This document shows positions 1-7,344 of a DNA stretch of 50,585 nt, piece by piece. Under the pieces are notes generated by a model that was not told the origin of the DNA, made no database searches, and saw nothing but the letters and a program-made list of their open reading frames with translations. The DNA lies in assembly GCA_017467165.1 (NCBI GenBank), contig JAFTST010000022.1, forward strand, positions 1 through 50,585, read 5' to 3'. Source of the DNA: Clostridia bacterium. GTDB lineage: Bacteria > Bacillota > Clostridia > Oscillospirales > CAG-272. The translations under genes and the position numbers were made by a program. How positions within the stretch are numbered: the stretch's first letter is position 1; each line of letters begins with the position of its first letter.

Positions 1-56
1 ATAGCCGTGAACGCCTCCCTGTCGCACCAGGGCTTGATAGCGGCACAAATAGAGAA

Positions 57-87
57 CGCACTACGGAAATCCCGCAGTGCGTTTTTT
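57..87 (+). terminator. Rho-independent terminator at left edge
   Basis: CGCACT (57-62) pairs with AGTGCG (76-81), with an inner CGG/CC extension, followed by six T. It ends whatever gene precedes the window; that gene probably stops at or before position 10, where stop codons occur in one frame. Confidence 0.75.
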
Positions 88-88
88 A

Positions 89-117
89 TTGACATTGACG
101 AAAGGATATGATATAAT
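89..117 (+). promoter_or_regulatory. Consensus sigma-A promoter overlapping the toxin-like start
   Basis: TTGACA (89-94), 17-bp spacer, TATAAT (112-117): a perfect match to consensus. The predicted transcription start (about 124) lies a few bases downstream of the best ATG at 119, so this promoter cannot produce a conventional leader for that start. Either the true start codon is internal or transcription begins elsewhere. Confidence 0.55.
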
Positions 118-118
118 T

Positions 119-592
119 ATGGCGTGGGATGAAAGCAAGCATCCAAGAGATGACGACGGAAAATTCACTAACGGGACGGGAGCACCCAGAACGTTTAGGC
201 AGAATGCGCCGTACGGCGAGATACTCGGGCTTGACTACTTTTCCGAAAAGAAATCAAAAACCGCAAAAAGTAACGCCACACCACCGCCGCCTCAACCGCG
301 TGAGGCATTTGGCTTTGCAAACAAGGAACGCCTCAACACCGATCATCACGTGAAGCACGCTAGAGAGATGGGCTTCAAGGATCAAAAGGAGTACGAGCGC
401 GCTGCGATTGAGTTTTGGTCTAATGGCAGCGGTAAGAAATATTTCGGAATTGACGGACATTTTTATAAATACGATGAATCTACCAATCGCTTTGTTTCCG
501 TTAATAAAGACGGTTATATTTTAACCTTTTTTATTTACAACAAAAATAAATTTGAACGAAAGAGAGTTCAGTTAAGGCTGTATGAAATCTGA
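119..592 (+). CDS. Orphan toxin-like protein with phage-type N-terminal tag
   Basis: A 157-residue protein. The N-terminus reads ESKHPRDDDGKFTNG, a tag I associate with C-terminal parts of phage head proteins and with orphan toxin cassettes. A Pro-rich linker (about 55-65) follows. The C-terminal part has the pattern HHVKHA, EYERAAIEF, then YKYDESTNRF and DGYI.TFF, resembling small secreted or phage-borne RNase toxin domains (CdiA-C/BECR type). That assignment is a family resemblance only. The chosen ATG has a distant AAAGGA (101-106). The next gene starts 11 bp before this one stops, so the two are translationally coupled and the neighbour is a candidate immunity protein. AT-rich composition points to acquisition. 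Confidence 0.6.
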   Translation: MAWDESKHPRDDDGKFTNGTGAPRTFRQNAPYGEILGLDYFSEKKSKTAKSNATPPPPQPREAFGFANKERLNTDHHVKHAREMGFKDQKEYERAAIEFWSNGSGKKYFGIDGHFYKYDESTNRFVSVNKDGYILTFFIYNKNKFERKRVQLRLYEI

Positions 593-797
593 ATCTATTT
601 TCACGTGTCCGATATGTAATACGGAGTACGATATTGCAGAATATCTCGGTTGCCCCAAATGTGAATGGGAATTCCAAGGGCACGAGGATATAATGACCGA
701 GGATGAAATATGTCCCTATCATCTCATATCCATATGCGAAGCAAAGAAAAACTACGCGAATGGTCTTAATGTGTGGGGCAAACCTTTGAAACAGTAA
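582..797 (+). CDS. Small zinc-ribbon protein, candidate immunity partner
   Basis: A 71-residue acidic protein. Two Cys pairs, CPIC near residue 9 and CPKC near residue 26, form a likely zinc ribbon; CPYH and a further Cys follow around residues 44-52. It overlaps the end of the toxin-like gene by 11 bp in another frame and is closed by a strong terminator, so the two form a bicistron. Small CxxC proteins of this kind often sit directly after toxin modules, which makes immunity or antitoxin a reasonable guess, but nothing in the sequence proves it. Confidence 0.6.
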   Translation: MKSESIFTCPICNTEYDIAEYLGCPKCEWEFQGHEDIMTEDEICPYHLISICEAKKNYANGLNVWGKPLKQ

Positions 798-809
798 TTT
801 CATAATCAG

Positions 810-842
810 GCGCTCTGCGAGAAATCGCAGGGTGCTTTTTTA
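810..842 (+). terminator. Terminator of the toxin-like bicistron
   Basis: An 11-bp stem (810-820 with 825-835, some G-U pairs) has a GAAA tetraloop and is followed by seven T. Confidence 0.8.
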
Positions 843-940
843 TACGCTTTGTATATTTCTCGCCCCTTCATTCTGAAACGGGACAGAAATTTAAAGCAAG
901 GTAAAATAACCATTTATTACCACATTTTTAAAAGTCGAGA

Positions 941-980
941 AAAAATGAGAAAAAATAATAAAAAATGAGAAAAAATGTGA
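941..980 (+). repeat. Two 20-bp A-rich direct repeats
   Basis: Two tandem 20-bp units, 941-960 and 961-980, begin AAAAATGAGAAAAAAT and differ at three positions. They lie in the 320-bp gap between 797 and 1117. Just downstream is an extended -10 (TGCTATAAT, 990-998) without a clear -35. No gene is seen in this gap. Confidence 0.6.
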
Positions 981-1070
981 AAAATTCTGTGCTATAATGG
1001 TATCGTCGAAAGGTATATAGATACGTCGGTGAGCAGGCGCAGGCGGAGATAGACACGGAAAACCCAACTA

Positions 1071-1099
1071 TTGACATTTTCTTCCTAGCGTGATAGAAT
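1071..1099 (+). promoter_or_regulatory. Promoter of small membrane protein
   Basis: TTGACA (1071-1076), 17-bp spacer, TAGAAT (1094-1099). The predicted transcript starts near 1106, only about 11 bases before the ATG, so the GGAGG at 1106-1110 would be at the extreme 5' end of the RNA. Confidence 0.65.
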
Positions 1100-1116
1100 G
1101 GTCGCGGAGGTGGAAT

Positions 1117-1497
1117 ATGAATAAAAACAAATTGAAAATTTTGGTTGCTTTTATTGGTTTTTTTATTGCCATTTTTTCAGTTTATTGCATTTTTGAAGTG
1201 AATATACCGCAATGGAAATATTATTTTGCGATAAAAAATGTAGGCGACGAGCTTCTTATGATAAAATATGAAGGGATAGGATTTTTCAACTCTTTGATTT
1301 TTCCATCGATTCAAACACTTTTATTGCTTTTGACAGGAACTGTTATGTCAATAAAATCGTTCCCCTCTTTTTCATCGTACTTAATAAACCGTGTTGCTGC
1401 GGTTAAAAACAAGATAAAAGCCATCAAGAGAAATTTAAACAATAAACGGGTAGAAAAACTGAAAGCTAAAATTGAAAAGATGGAGAGCGACGATTAG
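1117..1497 (+). CDS. Small two-TM membrane protein, unknown
   Basis: A 126-residue protein, chosen to start at ATG 1117 because GGAGG (1106-1110) sits 6 bases upstream. Hydrophobic segments at about residues 8-28 and 57-80 flank an extracytoplasmic loop of about 30 residues. The C-terminal 40 residues are very Lys-rich and probably helical and cytoplasmic. No family recognised. It is much more AT-rich than the core genes, so it belongs to the accessory island. Its stop codon TAG lies inside the loop of its own terminator. Confidence 0.65.
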   Translation: MNKNKLKILVAFIGFFIAIFSVYCIFEVNIPQWKYYFAIKNVGDELLMIKYEGIGFFNSLIFPSIQTLLLLLTGTVMSIKSFPSFSSYLINRVAAVKNKIKAIKRNLNNKRVEKLKAKIEKMESDD

Positions 1498-1513
1498 TCG
1501 CTCTCTTTTATTT
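1483..1513 (+). terminator. Terminator embedding the stop codon
   Basis: A perfect 9-bp stem, GAGAGCGAC (1483-1491) with GTCGCTCTC (1497-1505), has loop GATTA and then TTTTATTT. The TAG stop of the preceding gene (1495-1497) falls within it. Confidence 0.85.
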
Positions 1514-1522
1514 GGAGGTATT

Positions 1523-1657
1523 GTGAACTCTAGACAATTTCATATCAAGCAGGACGGGACGTGGCAGAGGTTAAATGCTACTCCCGTTTTTCCTTTTTCC
1601 ATCGGCGAGCTTCTAGACGAAGGTTTTTGGGGGGCGTGTCATAAGGTCTGTGACTGA
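1523..1657 (+). CDS. Short orphan peptide gene, possible phage remnant
   Basis: A GTG start with GGAGG (1514-1518) 4 bases upstream opens a 44-codon frame. The N-terminal pattern FHIKQDGT, then NATPVFPF, loosely resembles the FHI..DG..C.A tag seen on phage structural or toxin-like proteins, in line with the tag on the gene at 119. It lies directly after a strong terminator and has no obvious promoter, so it may be a decayed fragment. Low confidence that it is expressed. Confidence 0.35.
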   Translation: MNSRQFHIKQDGTWQRLNATPVFPFSIGELLDEGFWGACHKVCD

Positions 1658-1709
1658 CAACTGTTTGGGGCTATGAAGCTACTCTCTTTCCCAAAATTTC
1701 CTATCGTAC

Positions 1710-1738
1710 TTGATTTTGCGCGACGGGCGTGTTATAAT
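1710..1738 (+). promoter_or_regulatory. Promoter of the epimerase operon
   Basis: TTGATT (1710-1715), 17-bp spacer, TATAAT (1733-1738), giving a leader of about 77 bases. Confidence 0.7.
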
Positions 1739-1744
1739 TTAACG

Positions 1745-1802
1745 TGGACTCGGGGAGAACCCTCGGGATTGACTTTGAAAAACGTCGGAGTCCCGGCTCC
1801 GA
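1745..1802 (+). promoter_or_regulatory. Leader with two competing helices
   Basis: Hairpin TCGGAG (1785-1790)/CTCCGA (1797-1802) competes with a long-range helix GGACTC (1746-1751)/GAGTCC (1788-1793). Both lie upstream of the AGGAG at 1812-1816. No known riboswitch recognised. Confidence 0.35.
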
Positions 1803-1821
1803 AAACTAAATAGGAGAAGAT

Positions 1822-3000
1822 ATGAAAGAAATTTATTCGATTTTCAGAGATGAGCTGTTAAATTCCTGCGTGCCCTTCTGGCTCGAAAACGGCTGGGACA
1901 AGGAGTTTGGCGGACTTATCAACTGCCTTGACCGCGAGGGCAGGATTTATTCCACCGACAAGAGCGTGTGGATGCAGTGCAGGGCGGGCTGGACCTATTC
2001 CTACATATACAACCACATTGAGAAGAAGCAAGAATATCTTGATTTCGCGCGTGACTGTATCGATTTCGCAACCAAGCATTGCATCGATAAGACCGACGGA
2101 AGAATGTACTTCACCGTTACTCAGGACGGTAGACCCCTGCGCAAGCGCAGATACCATTTCAGCGAGACCTTCTATATCATTGCCAACGCCGAGTATTATA
2201 TGGCTACGGGCGACGAGGCGTATCTTGACGCGGCGAGAAAATACTACGAGCTCGTTCTGGCAATCTACAAGGATTCTCTGGCAGACCCCTTTAAGATAAC
2301 CCCCAAGAGCTATGCCGAAACGAGAAATATGAAGTCGCTCGCAGAGCCTATGATAATGCTCAACGTCACATCGATTATGCGCGATGCGGACAAGGAGGGC
2401 TACGAGCTCTATAACTCGGTTATCACGGAGCTTATCGAGGATATAAGGGCGTTCTATAAGCCCGAGTACAATGCTCTTTTCGAGAGCGTTACCGTGGATA
2501 ACGAGGTTGTTCTCGAGTCCGCTCCCTGCCGCGTGATAAATCCTGGTCACGACATAGAGTGCGCTTGGTTCCTTCTCGAGGAGGGAATAAAAAGAGGCGA
2601 CGAGTCTGTTATCGACTTCGCGAGGACGGTATTTGACAACGCCTTTGAGCTCGGCTGGGACAAGGAGTATGGCGGAATATTCTATTTCAAGGATATTCTC
2701 GGTATGCCCGTCGAGGCATATGAGCACGATATGAAGCTCTGGTGGCCTCACAACGAGACGGTTATAGCCTCGCTGATGCTCTATAAGCACACGGGTCTTG
2801 ATAAGTACAAGGAGATATTCGACAGAGTTCGAGTCTATGCGTTCGAGCACTTCTCCGACAGAGAACACGGCGGCGAATGGCTTGGTTATCTGCGCCGCGA
2901 CGGAAAGCCCACCGAGCCGCCCTGCAAGGGTCACACCTACAAGGGCCCGTTCCACGTTATGCGTATGCTGGCGAAGTGCCTGACGCTTATAGAAGAATAA
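1822..3000 (+). CDS. AGE-family sugar epimerase (N-acylglucosamine 2-epimerase type)
   Basis: A 392-residue cytosolic (alpha/alpha)6-barrel enzyme of the N-acylglucosamine/cellobiose 2-epimerase family, a normal length for it. Visible family motifs are WMQCRAGWTYSYIY (about 50), RYHFSETFYIIANAEY (about 110), NPGHDIECAW (about 240), LWWPHNETV (about 304) and GPFHVMRML (about 375). The His residues in the NPGH and PFH segments correspond to the family's catalytic pair. The likely reaction interconverts GlcNAc and ManNAc, or epimerises a disaccharide reducing end; sequence alone does not decide. AGGAG lies 6 bases before the ATG. It heads a run with the LRR and GNAT genes (gaps 21 and 43 bp). 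Confidence 0.88.
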   Translation: MKEIYSIFRDELLNSCVPFWLENGWDKEFGGLINCLDREGRIYSTDKSVWMQCRAGWTYSYIYNHIEKKQEYLDFARDCIDFATKHCIDKTDGRMYFTVTQDGRPLRKRRYHFSETFYIIANAEYYMATGDEAYLDAARKYYELVLAIYKDSLADPFKITPKSYAETRNMKSLAEPMIMLNVTSIMRDADKEGYELYNSVITELIEDIRAFYKPEYNALFESVTVDNEVVLESAPCRVINPGHDIECAWFLLEEGIKRGDESVIDFARTVFDNAFELGWDKEYGGIFYFKDILGMPVEAYEHDMKLWWPHNETVIASLMLYKHTGLDKYKEIFDRVRVYAFEHFSDREHGGEWLGYLRRDGKPTEPPCKGHTYKGPFHVMRMLAKCLTLIEE

Positions 3001-3021
3001 ATAAGTTTTTGAGGCGATTGT

Positions 3022-4353
3022 ATGAAAAGCTATTCTGAGCTGTTTTTAGACACCGACAGGACTGCCACCCTGGGCGAGAGGGAAATACCGCTCTCTGTTC
3101 TTTTGAGCGAATACGAGAGCGAGGTTATCTCCGCGATTTTTCCCGAGGGGCTCTGTGCCGAGCTTTCGGAGAGGGACCTTGACGGGCAGCTTTCCTGCGT
3201 CGGACTTCTCGTATCCGAGTTTGACAGCCTTGCGGGAAAATCCGCGCTTTCCTCGGACTATCCTGCGCTGAGCGTTGAGAAAATCAAGTCCGAGTGGCAT
3301 CGCTGTCGCCCGCTGTACGCGCTCGAGGAGATAATAGACGCCCTGCTCGTTACCGAGGGAGGCGTACTCGTCGGCGTGTATGCTTATGGAAAAATACTCT
3401 GGCTTGGCTGTGAGATAGAATACAAGACCACCCGATACAGCTCGGGTGACAACAACGGCGCGGGCTATAAGGGCGAGGGCTACTATGAGGCGAGCGCTTA
3501 CCTTTCCTTTCTGTATTCCCCGAGCCTGATTTTCGCCGATACGATTTTCGCCTCGGGAATGGATATGGATATTACCGAGCTTGTGGTTGCACAGGGAATA
3601 ACCACCCTCGCTCCCCGAGCCTTTGAGGGCAGGAAAAGCCTCACCCGTGTGAGATTTCCCAAGTCGCTCACCGAGATTGGCGCCGGCGCCTTCAAGGACG
3701 CGATAGCGCTCAGGGACATTGAAATTCCCGAGAGGGTCACCGCTATCGGCTCCGAGGCGTTTTCGGGCTGCACAAGCCTTCGCACAGTGAGAATACCCGC
3801 GAGCGTTACCAAGCTTGGCTGGGATGCTTTTTCGTGCTGCAGCTCGCTGGAGAGGGTGGAAATCGTCGGCGAAACCGAGATAGACAGCTCGGCCTTCAAG
3901 GGCTGCGAGTCGCTTCGCGAGGTAGTGTTTGAGAGTCGGGGCGCTACGGTTGGCTCATTCAGCTTCAGCGAATGTAAGCGGCTGGAGGCGGTAGTCGGCT
4001 CGGAAAATATAGCGAAAATAGGAGAGTACGCCTTCTTCGGCTGTGAGTCGCTCAAGGAATTCAGGGTCGCCGACGGAATATATTCCATTCTTGGCGGAAC
4101 CTTCGGAGGATGTACCTCTCTTGAAAAAATTTATCTTCCCGAGAGTGTCACGAGCATTGGCTCGTACGCATTTTCGAGCTGTAGCTCGCTTGTCGAGCTC
4201 TCGCTCTCGGGTCGGCTCTGGAACGTTTCGAGCGGAGCGTTTTTCGGTTGCAGCTCACTCACCAGAGTCAGTCTGCCCGAGGGAATGGTGGACGAGCTCG
4301 AGAGGTCCTTTGAGGGCGAGCTCCCCGAGGGAATAGAGTATATATTCAAATAG
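3022..4353 (+). CDS. Leucine-rich-repeat (LRR_5/BspA-like) protein
   Basis: A 443-residue protein. The first 180 residues are acidic and unassigned. From about residue 186 there are about ten BspA-type repeats of 22-24 residues with the pattern GAFxGCxSLxxVxIPxSVTxIG. No signal peptide, membrane helix or anchor is visible, so unlike most BspA proteins it is probably cytosolic. It follows the epimerase by 21 bp with a weak GAGG site and is likely co-transcribed. Repeats of this kind bind proteins; the partner is unknown. Confidence 0.85.
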   Translation: MKSYSELFLDTDRTATLGEREIPLSVLLSEYESEVISAIFPEGLCAELSERDLDGQLSCVGLLVSEFDSLAGKSALSSDYPALSVEKIKSEWHRCRPLYALEEIIDALLVTEGGVLVGVYAYGKILWLGCEIEYKTTRYSSGDNNGAGYKGEGYYEASAYLSFLYSPSLIFADTIFASGMDMDITELVVAQGITTLAPRAFEGRKSLTRVRFPKSLTEIGAGAFKDAIALRDIEIPERVTAIGSEAFSGCTSLRTVRIPASVTKLGWDAFSCCSSLERVEIVGETEIDSSAFKGCESLREVVFESRGATVGSFSFSECKRLEAVVGSENIAKIGEYAFFGCESLKEFRVADGIYSILGGTFGGCTSLEKIYLPESVTSIGSYAFSSCSSLVELSLSGRLWNVSSGAFFGCSSLTRVSLPEGMVDELERSFEGELPEGIEYIFK

Positions 4354-4396
4354 AAATGAGCGGCGCTAATGCCCCGCCAAGTGATACGGAGGATAT

Positions 4397-5596
4397 ATGA
4401 AGTACAAGAGCAGAGCCGTGCTGATAGTGATATTGGTCGCGCTTATTCTCGCGTTTCTGTTGATAGGAACCTTCCTGGTTATTAAATTTGCCAACGTCAA
4501 CGGCGAAATTTTCGGAGCGGAGGCGGCTGTCGGACTTTTCTCACTGCTCGCCACTCTTATCGGTACGCTTTTCGTGGCGTTCGAGCTGAAAAACTCCTCT
4601 GAGGTTACCTGCTGTGAGATGCTGATTAATCTCAACAACTACTTCCACGACAGCGACAGGCTGATGAGGGTGTACGCCGCACTCGACAACGCGTACCTCT
4701 GGGGAAAGAACAACGACGAGGTATGGGAGGGCGTTGAGGACGCGGACGTGCAGTTCTTCTGCACCTTTTTTGAGAACCTCTCTCTGCTCGTTCAGCACAA
4801 GATAGCGAAAATCAAGGACCTTGACGACCTTTTCGGCTACAGGTTTTTCCTCTTCATGAATAACCCCCATATTCAGGAAAAATATCTTCTCACAACCTCG
4901 TCCTCCTTCGCCAACCTCTTTGGACTATATACCCAGTGGATAGCCTACCGGGATGAGGAAAACAAGAGGGTAGAGGTTCGTCCCGTGGTCGGAAAGGAAT
5001 ACAGATTTACTAAGGAATACCTTGAGAAGAAGATGTACCTTGTCGACAACGGCGTCGGAAAGCATCTCTACTGTGAGGTGGAGAAGGGTGGAAAAAAGCT
5101 GCTTGTCCGCGACGTATGGTTTGACGAGATGGGACAGGTCCTTAAGCTTCAGAAAAGGGTGCACGAGGCTATGCCCGACCCCGAGATGTACGTCGAAACC
5201 ACGAGAAACGAGCTTATCGAGTCCTTGCATATGGACTACGTCCTTGGCGCGTACGACGGGGACAGGCTCGTGGCGGTCAACATCAGTATAGATAACAGAA
5301 GCTGTGACAGAAACCTCGGTCAGAAGTGCGGACAGAGCGCGAGGGATTGCTACACCTTCGACGCGGTGTTCGTAGACCCGGAGTACAGAGGTCTGGGTAT
5401 TCAGTCGGCGTTCATCGACGTTGCCAAAAAGCAGGCGAAAATAGACGGCGCTAAGTCTATATGGTGCACAGTAGCCCCCGAAAACAAGCACAGCCACGAC
5501 AACTTCATCGCCTCAGGCTTCCGGGTATACAGAGCGGGAGTCAGGATGTACGGCGGTCACATAAGGGACGTCTTAAGATACGATATCGAGGATTGA
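4397..5596 (+). CDS. Membrane DUF4760-like domain fused to GNAT acetyltransferase
   Basis: A 399-residue protein. Two N-terminal membrane segments (about 5-30 and 40-62) are followed by a helical region (about 65-185; MLINLNNYF, FFENLSLLVQ) that resembles DUF4760-type proteins. The C-terminus (about 270-398) is a GNAT acetyltransferase fold with the acetyl-CoA loop VDPEYRGLGIQ near residue 326 and NFIASGFRVYRAG near 370. GGAG lies before the ATG. The fusion suggests a membrane-tethered N-acetyltransferase; the substrate is unknown. Last gene before a bidirectional terminator. Confidence 0.75.
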   Translation: MKYKSRAVLIVILVALILAFLLIGTFLVIKFANVNGEIFGAEAAVGLFSLLATLIGTLFVAFELKNSSEVTCCEMLINLNNYFHDSDRLMRVYAALDNAYLWGKNNDEVWEGVEDADVQFFCTFFENLSLLVQHKIAKIKDLDDLFGYRFFLFMNNPHIQEKYLLTTSSSFANLFGLYTQWIAYRDEENKRVEVRPVVGKEYRFTKEYLEKKMYLVDNGVGKHLYCEVEKGGKKLLVRDVWFDEMGQVLKLQKRVHEAMPDPEMYVETTRNELIESLHMDYVLGAYDGDRLVAVNISIDNRSCDRNLGQKCGQSARDCYTFDAVFVDPEYRGLGIQSAFIDVAKKQAKIDGAKSIWCTVAPENKHSHDNFIASGFRVYRAGVRMYGGHIRDVLRYDIED

Positions 5597-5614
5597 GAAC
5601 CGTCAAAAAAAGAA

Positions 5615-5645
5615 AAGGACTGAACGACTGTTCAGTCCTTTTTCG
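5615..5645. terminator. Bidirectional terminator between convergent genes
   Basis: An 11-bp perfect stem (5615-5625 with 5630-5640) has a GACT loop, an A tract on the left and a T tract on the right. It serves the GNAT gene (+) and the lipoprotein gene (-). Confidence 0.85.
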
Positions 5646-5660
5646 CTACACGGGTGAGGG

Positions 5661-5993
5661 CTATTCCTTAACTATTCTTATCGCGACTATCTGCGGCGGA
5701 TAGGAGAGCATAACCTGTCCGTTGTAGAAAATCTCAACGACGTCGCCGACCAAAAGGCTGGATAAGCCAAGTCCTTTTCCGTCCTTGTCCTCAATAACCG
5801 TTTTATCGCTGACGATAACCCAATGGGGTCCCGAGGTATACTCGCTCTCCAGAACCTCAACCTCAATTCTGTCGCCTATATTAACAATCTGTGCGCGCAT
5901 TCTGACGCGCTCGTCACCACTCTCACGCTGACAGCTCAAAAGAAAAAGCGCGGGAAGTGTGAGAAGCAGAAGCCCGTATTTCAAAAATTTCAT
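5661..5993 (-). CDS. Small lipoprotein, DUF3221-like
   Basis: A 110-residue secreted lipoprotein. A signal peptide ends in LFLLSC, so lipidation is expected at Cys21. The mature part is a small beta-rich domain (AQIVNIGDRIEVEV, SDKTVIED, LLVGDVVEIFYNG, IVAIRIV) resembling the YobA/DUF3221 OB-like fold. GGAG precedes the ATG. Monocistronic, with its own promoter at 6070-6098 and a shared terminator. Function unknown. Confidence 0.75.
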   Translation of the reverse strand: MKFLKYGLLLLTLPALFLLSCQRESGDERVRMRAQIVNIGDRIEVEVLESEYTSGPHWVIVSDKTVIEDKDGKGLGLSSLLVGDVVEIFYNGQVMLSYPPQIVAIRIVKE

Positions 5994-6069
5994 TTTTCAT
6001 CTCCAACTAAGTCAGGGGGCGCATCTATCCGAGCGCCGTATTAATATGTTAGCTACTCTTTCCACTATT

Positions 6070-6098
6070 ATTTTATCAAAAAAGCGCCAAATAGTGAA
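6070..6098 (-). promoter_or_regulatory. Promoter of small lipoprotein
   Basis: On the minus strand: TTCACT (6098-6093), 17-bp spacer, TAAAAT (6075-6070). Confidence 0.5.
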
Positions 6099-6197
6099 AA
6101 ATAAGTATACTGACGTGCACTCACGGGAAAATATTAACACAAAATAGAGAAAAAGTCAACATACGCTGAAAATTAAGGGTAGAGAGCGCTCATCTTC

Positions 6198-6226
6198 TTG
6201 ACAAGAGGCTGAGGCTTTGGTATAAT
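6198..6226 (+). promoter_or_regulatory. Consensus promoter of gpsA
   Basis: TTGACA (6198-6203), 17-bp spacer, TATAAT (6221-6226). Confidence 0.85.
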
Positions 6227-6254
6227 TTATCCGAAAGAAAAAGGAGAGTACTAT

Positions 6255-7262
6255 ATGAAAATCACGGTACTTGGCGCGGGCACGTGGGGTGTCGCGCTGT
6301 CCTCTCTGCTCAGGGACAACGGGCACGAGGTGACTCTGTGGAGCGCGCTCCCCGAGGAGCTTGACAGCCTAAGACGGGAGGGAAGACATAAGAATCTGCC
6401 CGGGGCAAAAATTGCCGAGGGTATAAAATATGATGCAGATATCAAGTCGGCGGTAACAGGCTGTGAGGCGTGTCTTTTCGCGGTTGCCTCGGGCTATATC
6501 CGAAGCACTGCAAGGCTTGCCGCGCCGCACCTTTCAAACGGAGCAATTCTTATCAGCGCGGCGAAGGGCATTGAGGAGGACACTCTCCATACTATGTCCG
6601 AGGTTATAGCCGACGAGGTCAGAGAGAACAATCCGAGCCTTGACTTTTCGGTAGTGGCGCTCTCGGGGCCGACGCACGCGGAGGAGGTTGCCCTCGGGCT
6701 TCCGACATCGATTGTATCCGCCTGTGAGGACGAGGAGGTTTCAAGACGGGTAGCCGAGGCGTTTTCCTCGGGCTGTATGAGAGTATATACCAACACGGAT
6801 ATCCTCGGCGTCGAGATTTCGGGAGCTCTGAAAAATATAATAGCCCTCGCGGCAGGCATCAACAAGGGTATGGGCTTCGGCGACAACGCGCAGGCGATGC
6901 TGATAACAAGAGGTATCGCCGAGATAACCAGAATGGGACTTGCCCTGGGGTGCAAGCGTCGTACCTTCATGGGGCTTGCGGGCATTGGCGATCTTATCGT
7001 TACCTGTACCTCGCGCCACAGCCGGAACAACCGCTGCGGCGAGCTTATCGGACAGGGGATGAGCTATGGCGAGGCAAGCGAAAAAATCGGTATGGTCGTT
7101 GAGGGCTACCACGCGCTTCGCGCGGCGGTGAAGCTTTCCGAGAGGCTGGGCGTCGAGATGCCTATAACGAGGGCGGTGTATGACGTCATATTCTCGGGCG
7201 TGTCTGTGAGGGACGCTATGACGGCGCTTATGAGCCGTGATATGAAAAGCGAGCTGGAGTAG
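6255..7262 (+). CDS. gpsA: NAD(P)-dependent glycerol-3-phosphate dehydrogenase
   Basis: A 335-residue cytosolic enzyme reducing dihydroxyacetone phosphate to sn-glycerol 3-phosphate, the backbone for phospholipids, which links it to pgsA further along. The N-terminal Rossmann motif is GAGTWG (7-12); then SAAKGIEEDT, LSGPTHAEE, the catalytic-Lys segment GALKNIIALAAG (about 190) and GLAGIGDLIVTC. Length is standard. AAAGGAG precedes the ATG. Monocistronic, with its own consensus promoter and terminator. Confidence 0.96.
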   Translation: MKITVLGAGTWGVALSSLLRDNGHEVTLWSALPEELDSLRREGRHKNLPGAKIAEGIKYDADIKSAVTGCEACLFAVASGYIRSTARLAAPHLSNGAILISAAKGIEEDTLHTMSEVIADEVRENNPSLDFSVVALSGPTHAEEVALGLPTSIVSACEDEEVSRRVAEAFSSGCMRVYTNTDILGVEISGALKNIIALAAGINKGMGFGDNAQAMLITRGIAEITRMGLALGCKRRTFMGLAGIGDLIVTCTSRHSRNNRCGELIGQGMSYGEASEKIGMVVEGYHALRAAVKLSERLGVEMPITRAVYDVIFSGVSVRDAMTALMSRDMKSELE

Positions 7263-7301
7263 AACCCCAGCCCCGTGTTAATTTATTCTGATATTTTTTA
7301 A

Positions 7302-7344
7302 GCTCCGCTATGTAAGCTGAAATTTACATAGCGGAGCGCTTTTT
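7302..7344. terminator. Terminator of gpsA
   Basis: A perfect 14-bp stem (7302-7315 with 7324-7337) is followed by CGCTTTTT. It sits between the convergent ends of gpsA and the anti-sigma gene, touching the latter's stop codon. The T tract favours the plus strand. Confidence 0.8.

Noticed and set aside
1..111. Open frame from the left edge to a stop at 109-111, and another ending at 92
   Set aside because: Both run straight through the terminator hairpin at 57-87 and show no recognisable protein; the preceding gene more likely ends at or before position 10.
1858..2955. Long minus-strand open frame opposite the epimerase
   Set aside because: It is a shadow of a clearly recognisable enzyme with biased codon use; it has no ribosome binding site or recognisable product.
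7262..7280. Recurring CCCCGTGT word after stop codons (also near 19200 and 29560)
   Set aside because: Three short matches in GC-rich spacers are too few and too short to support a motif.
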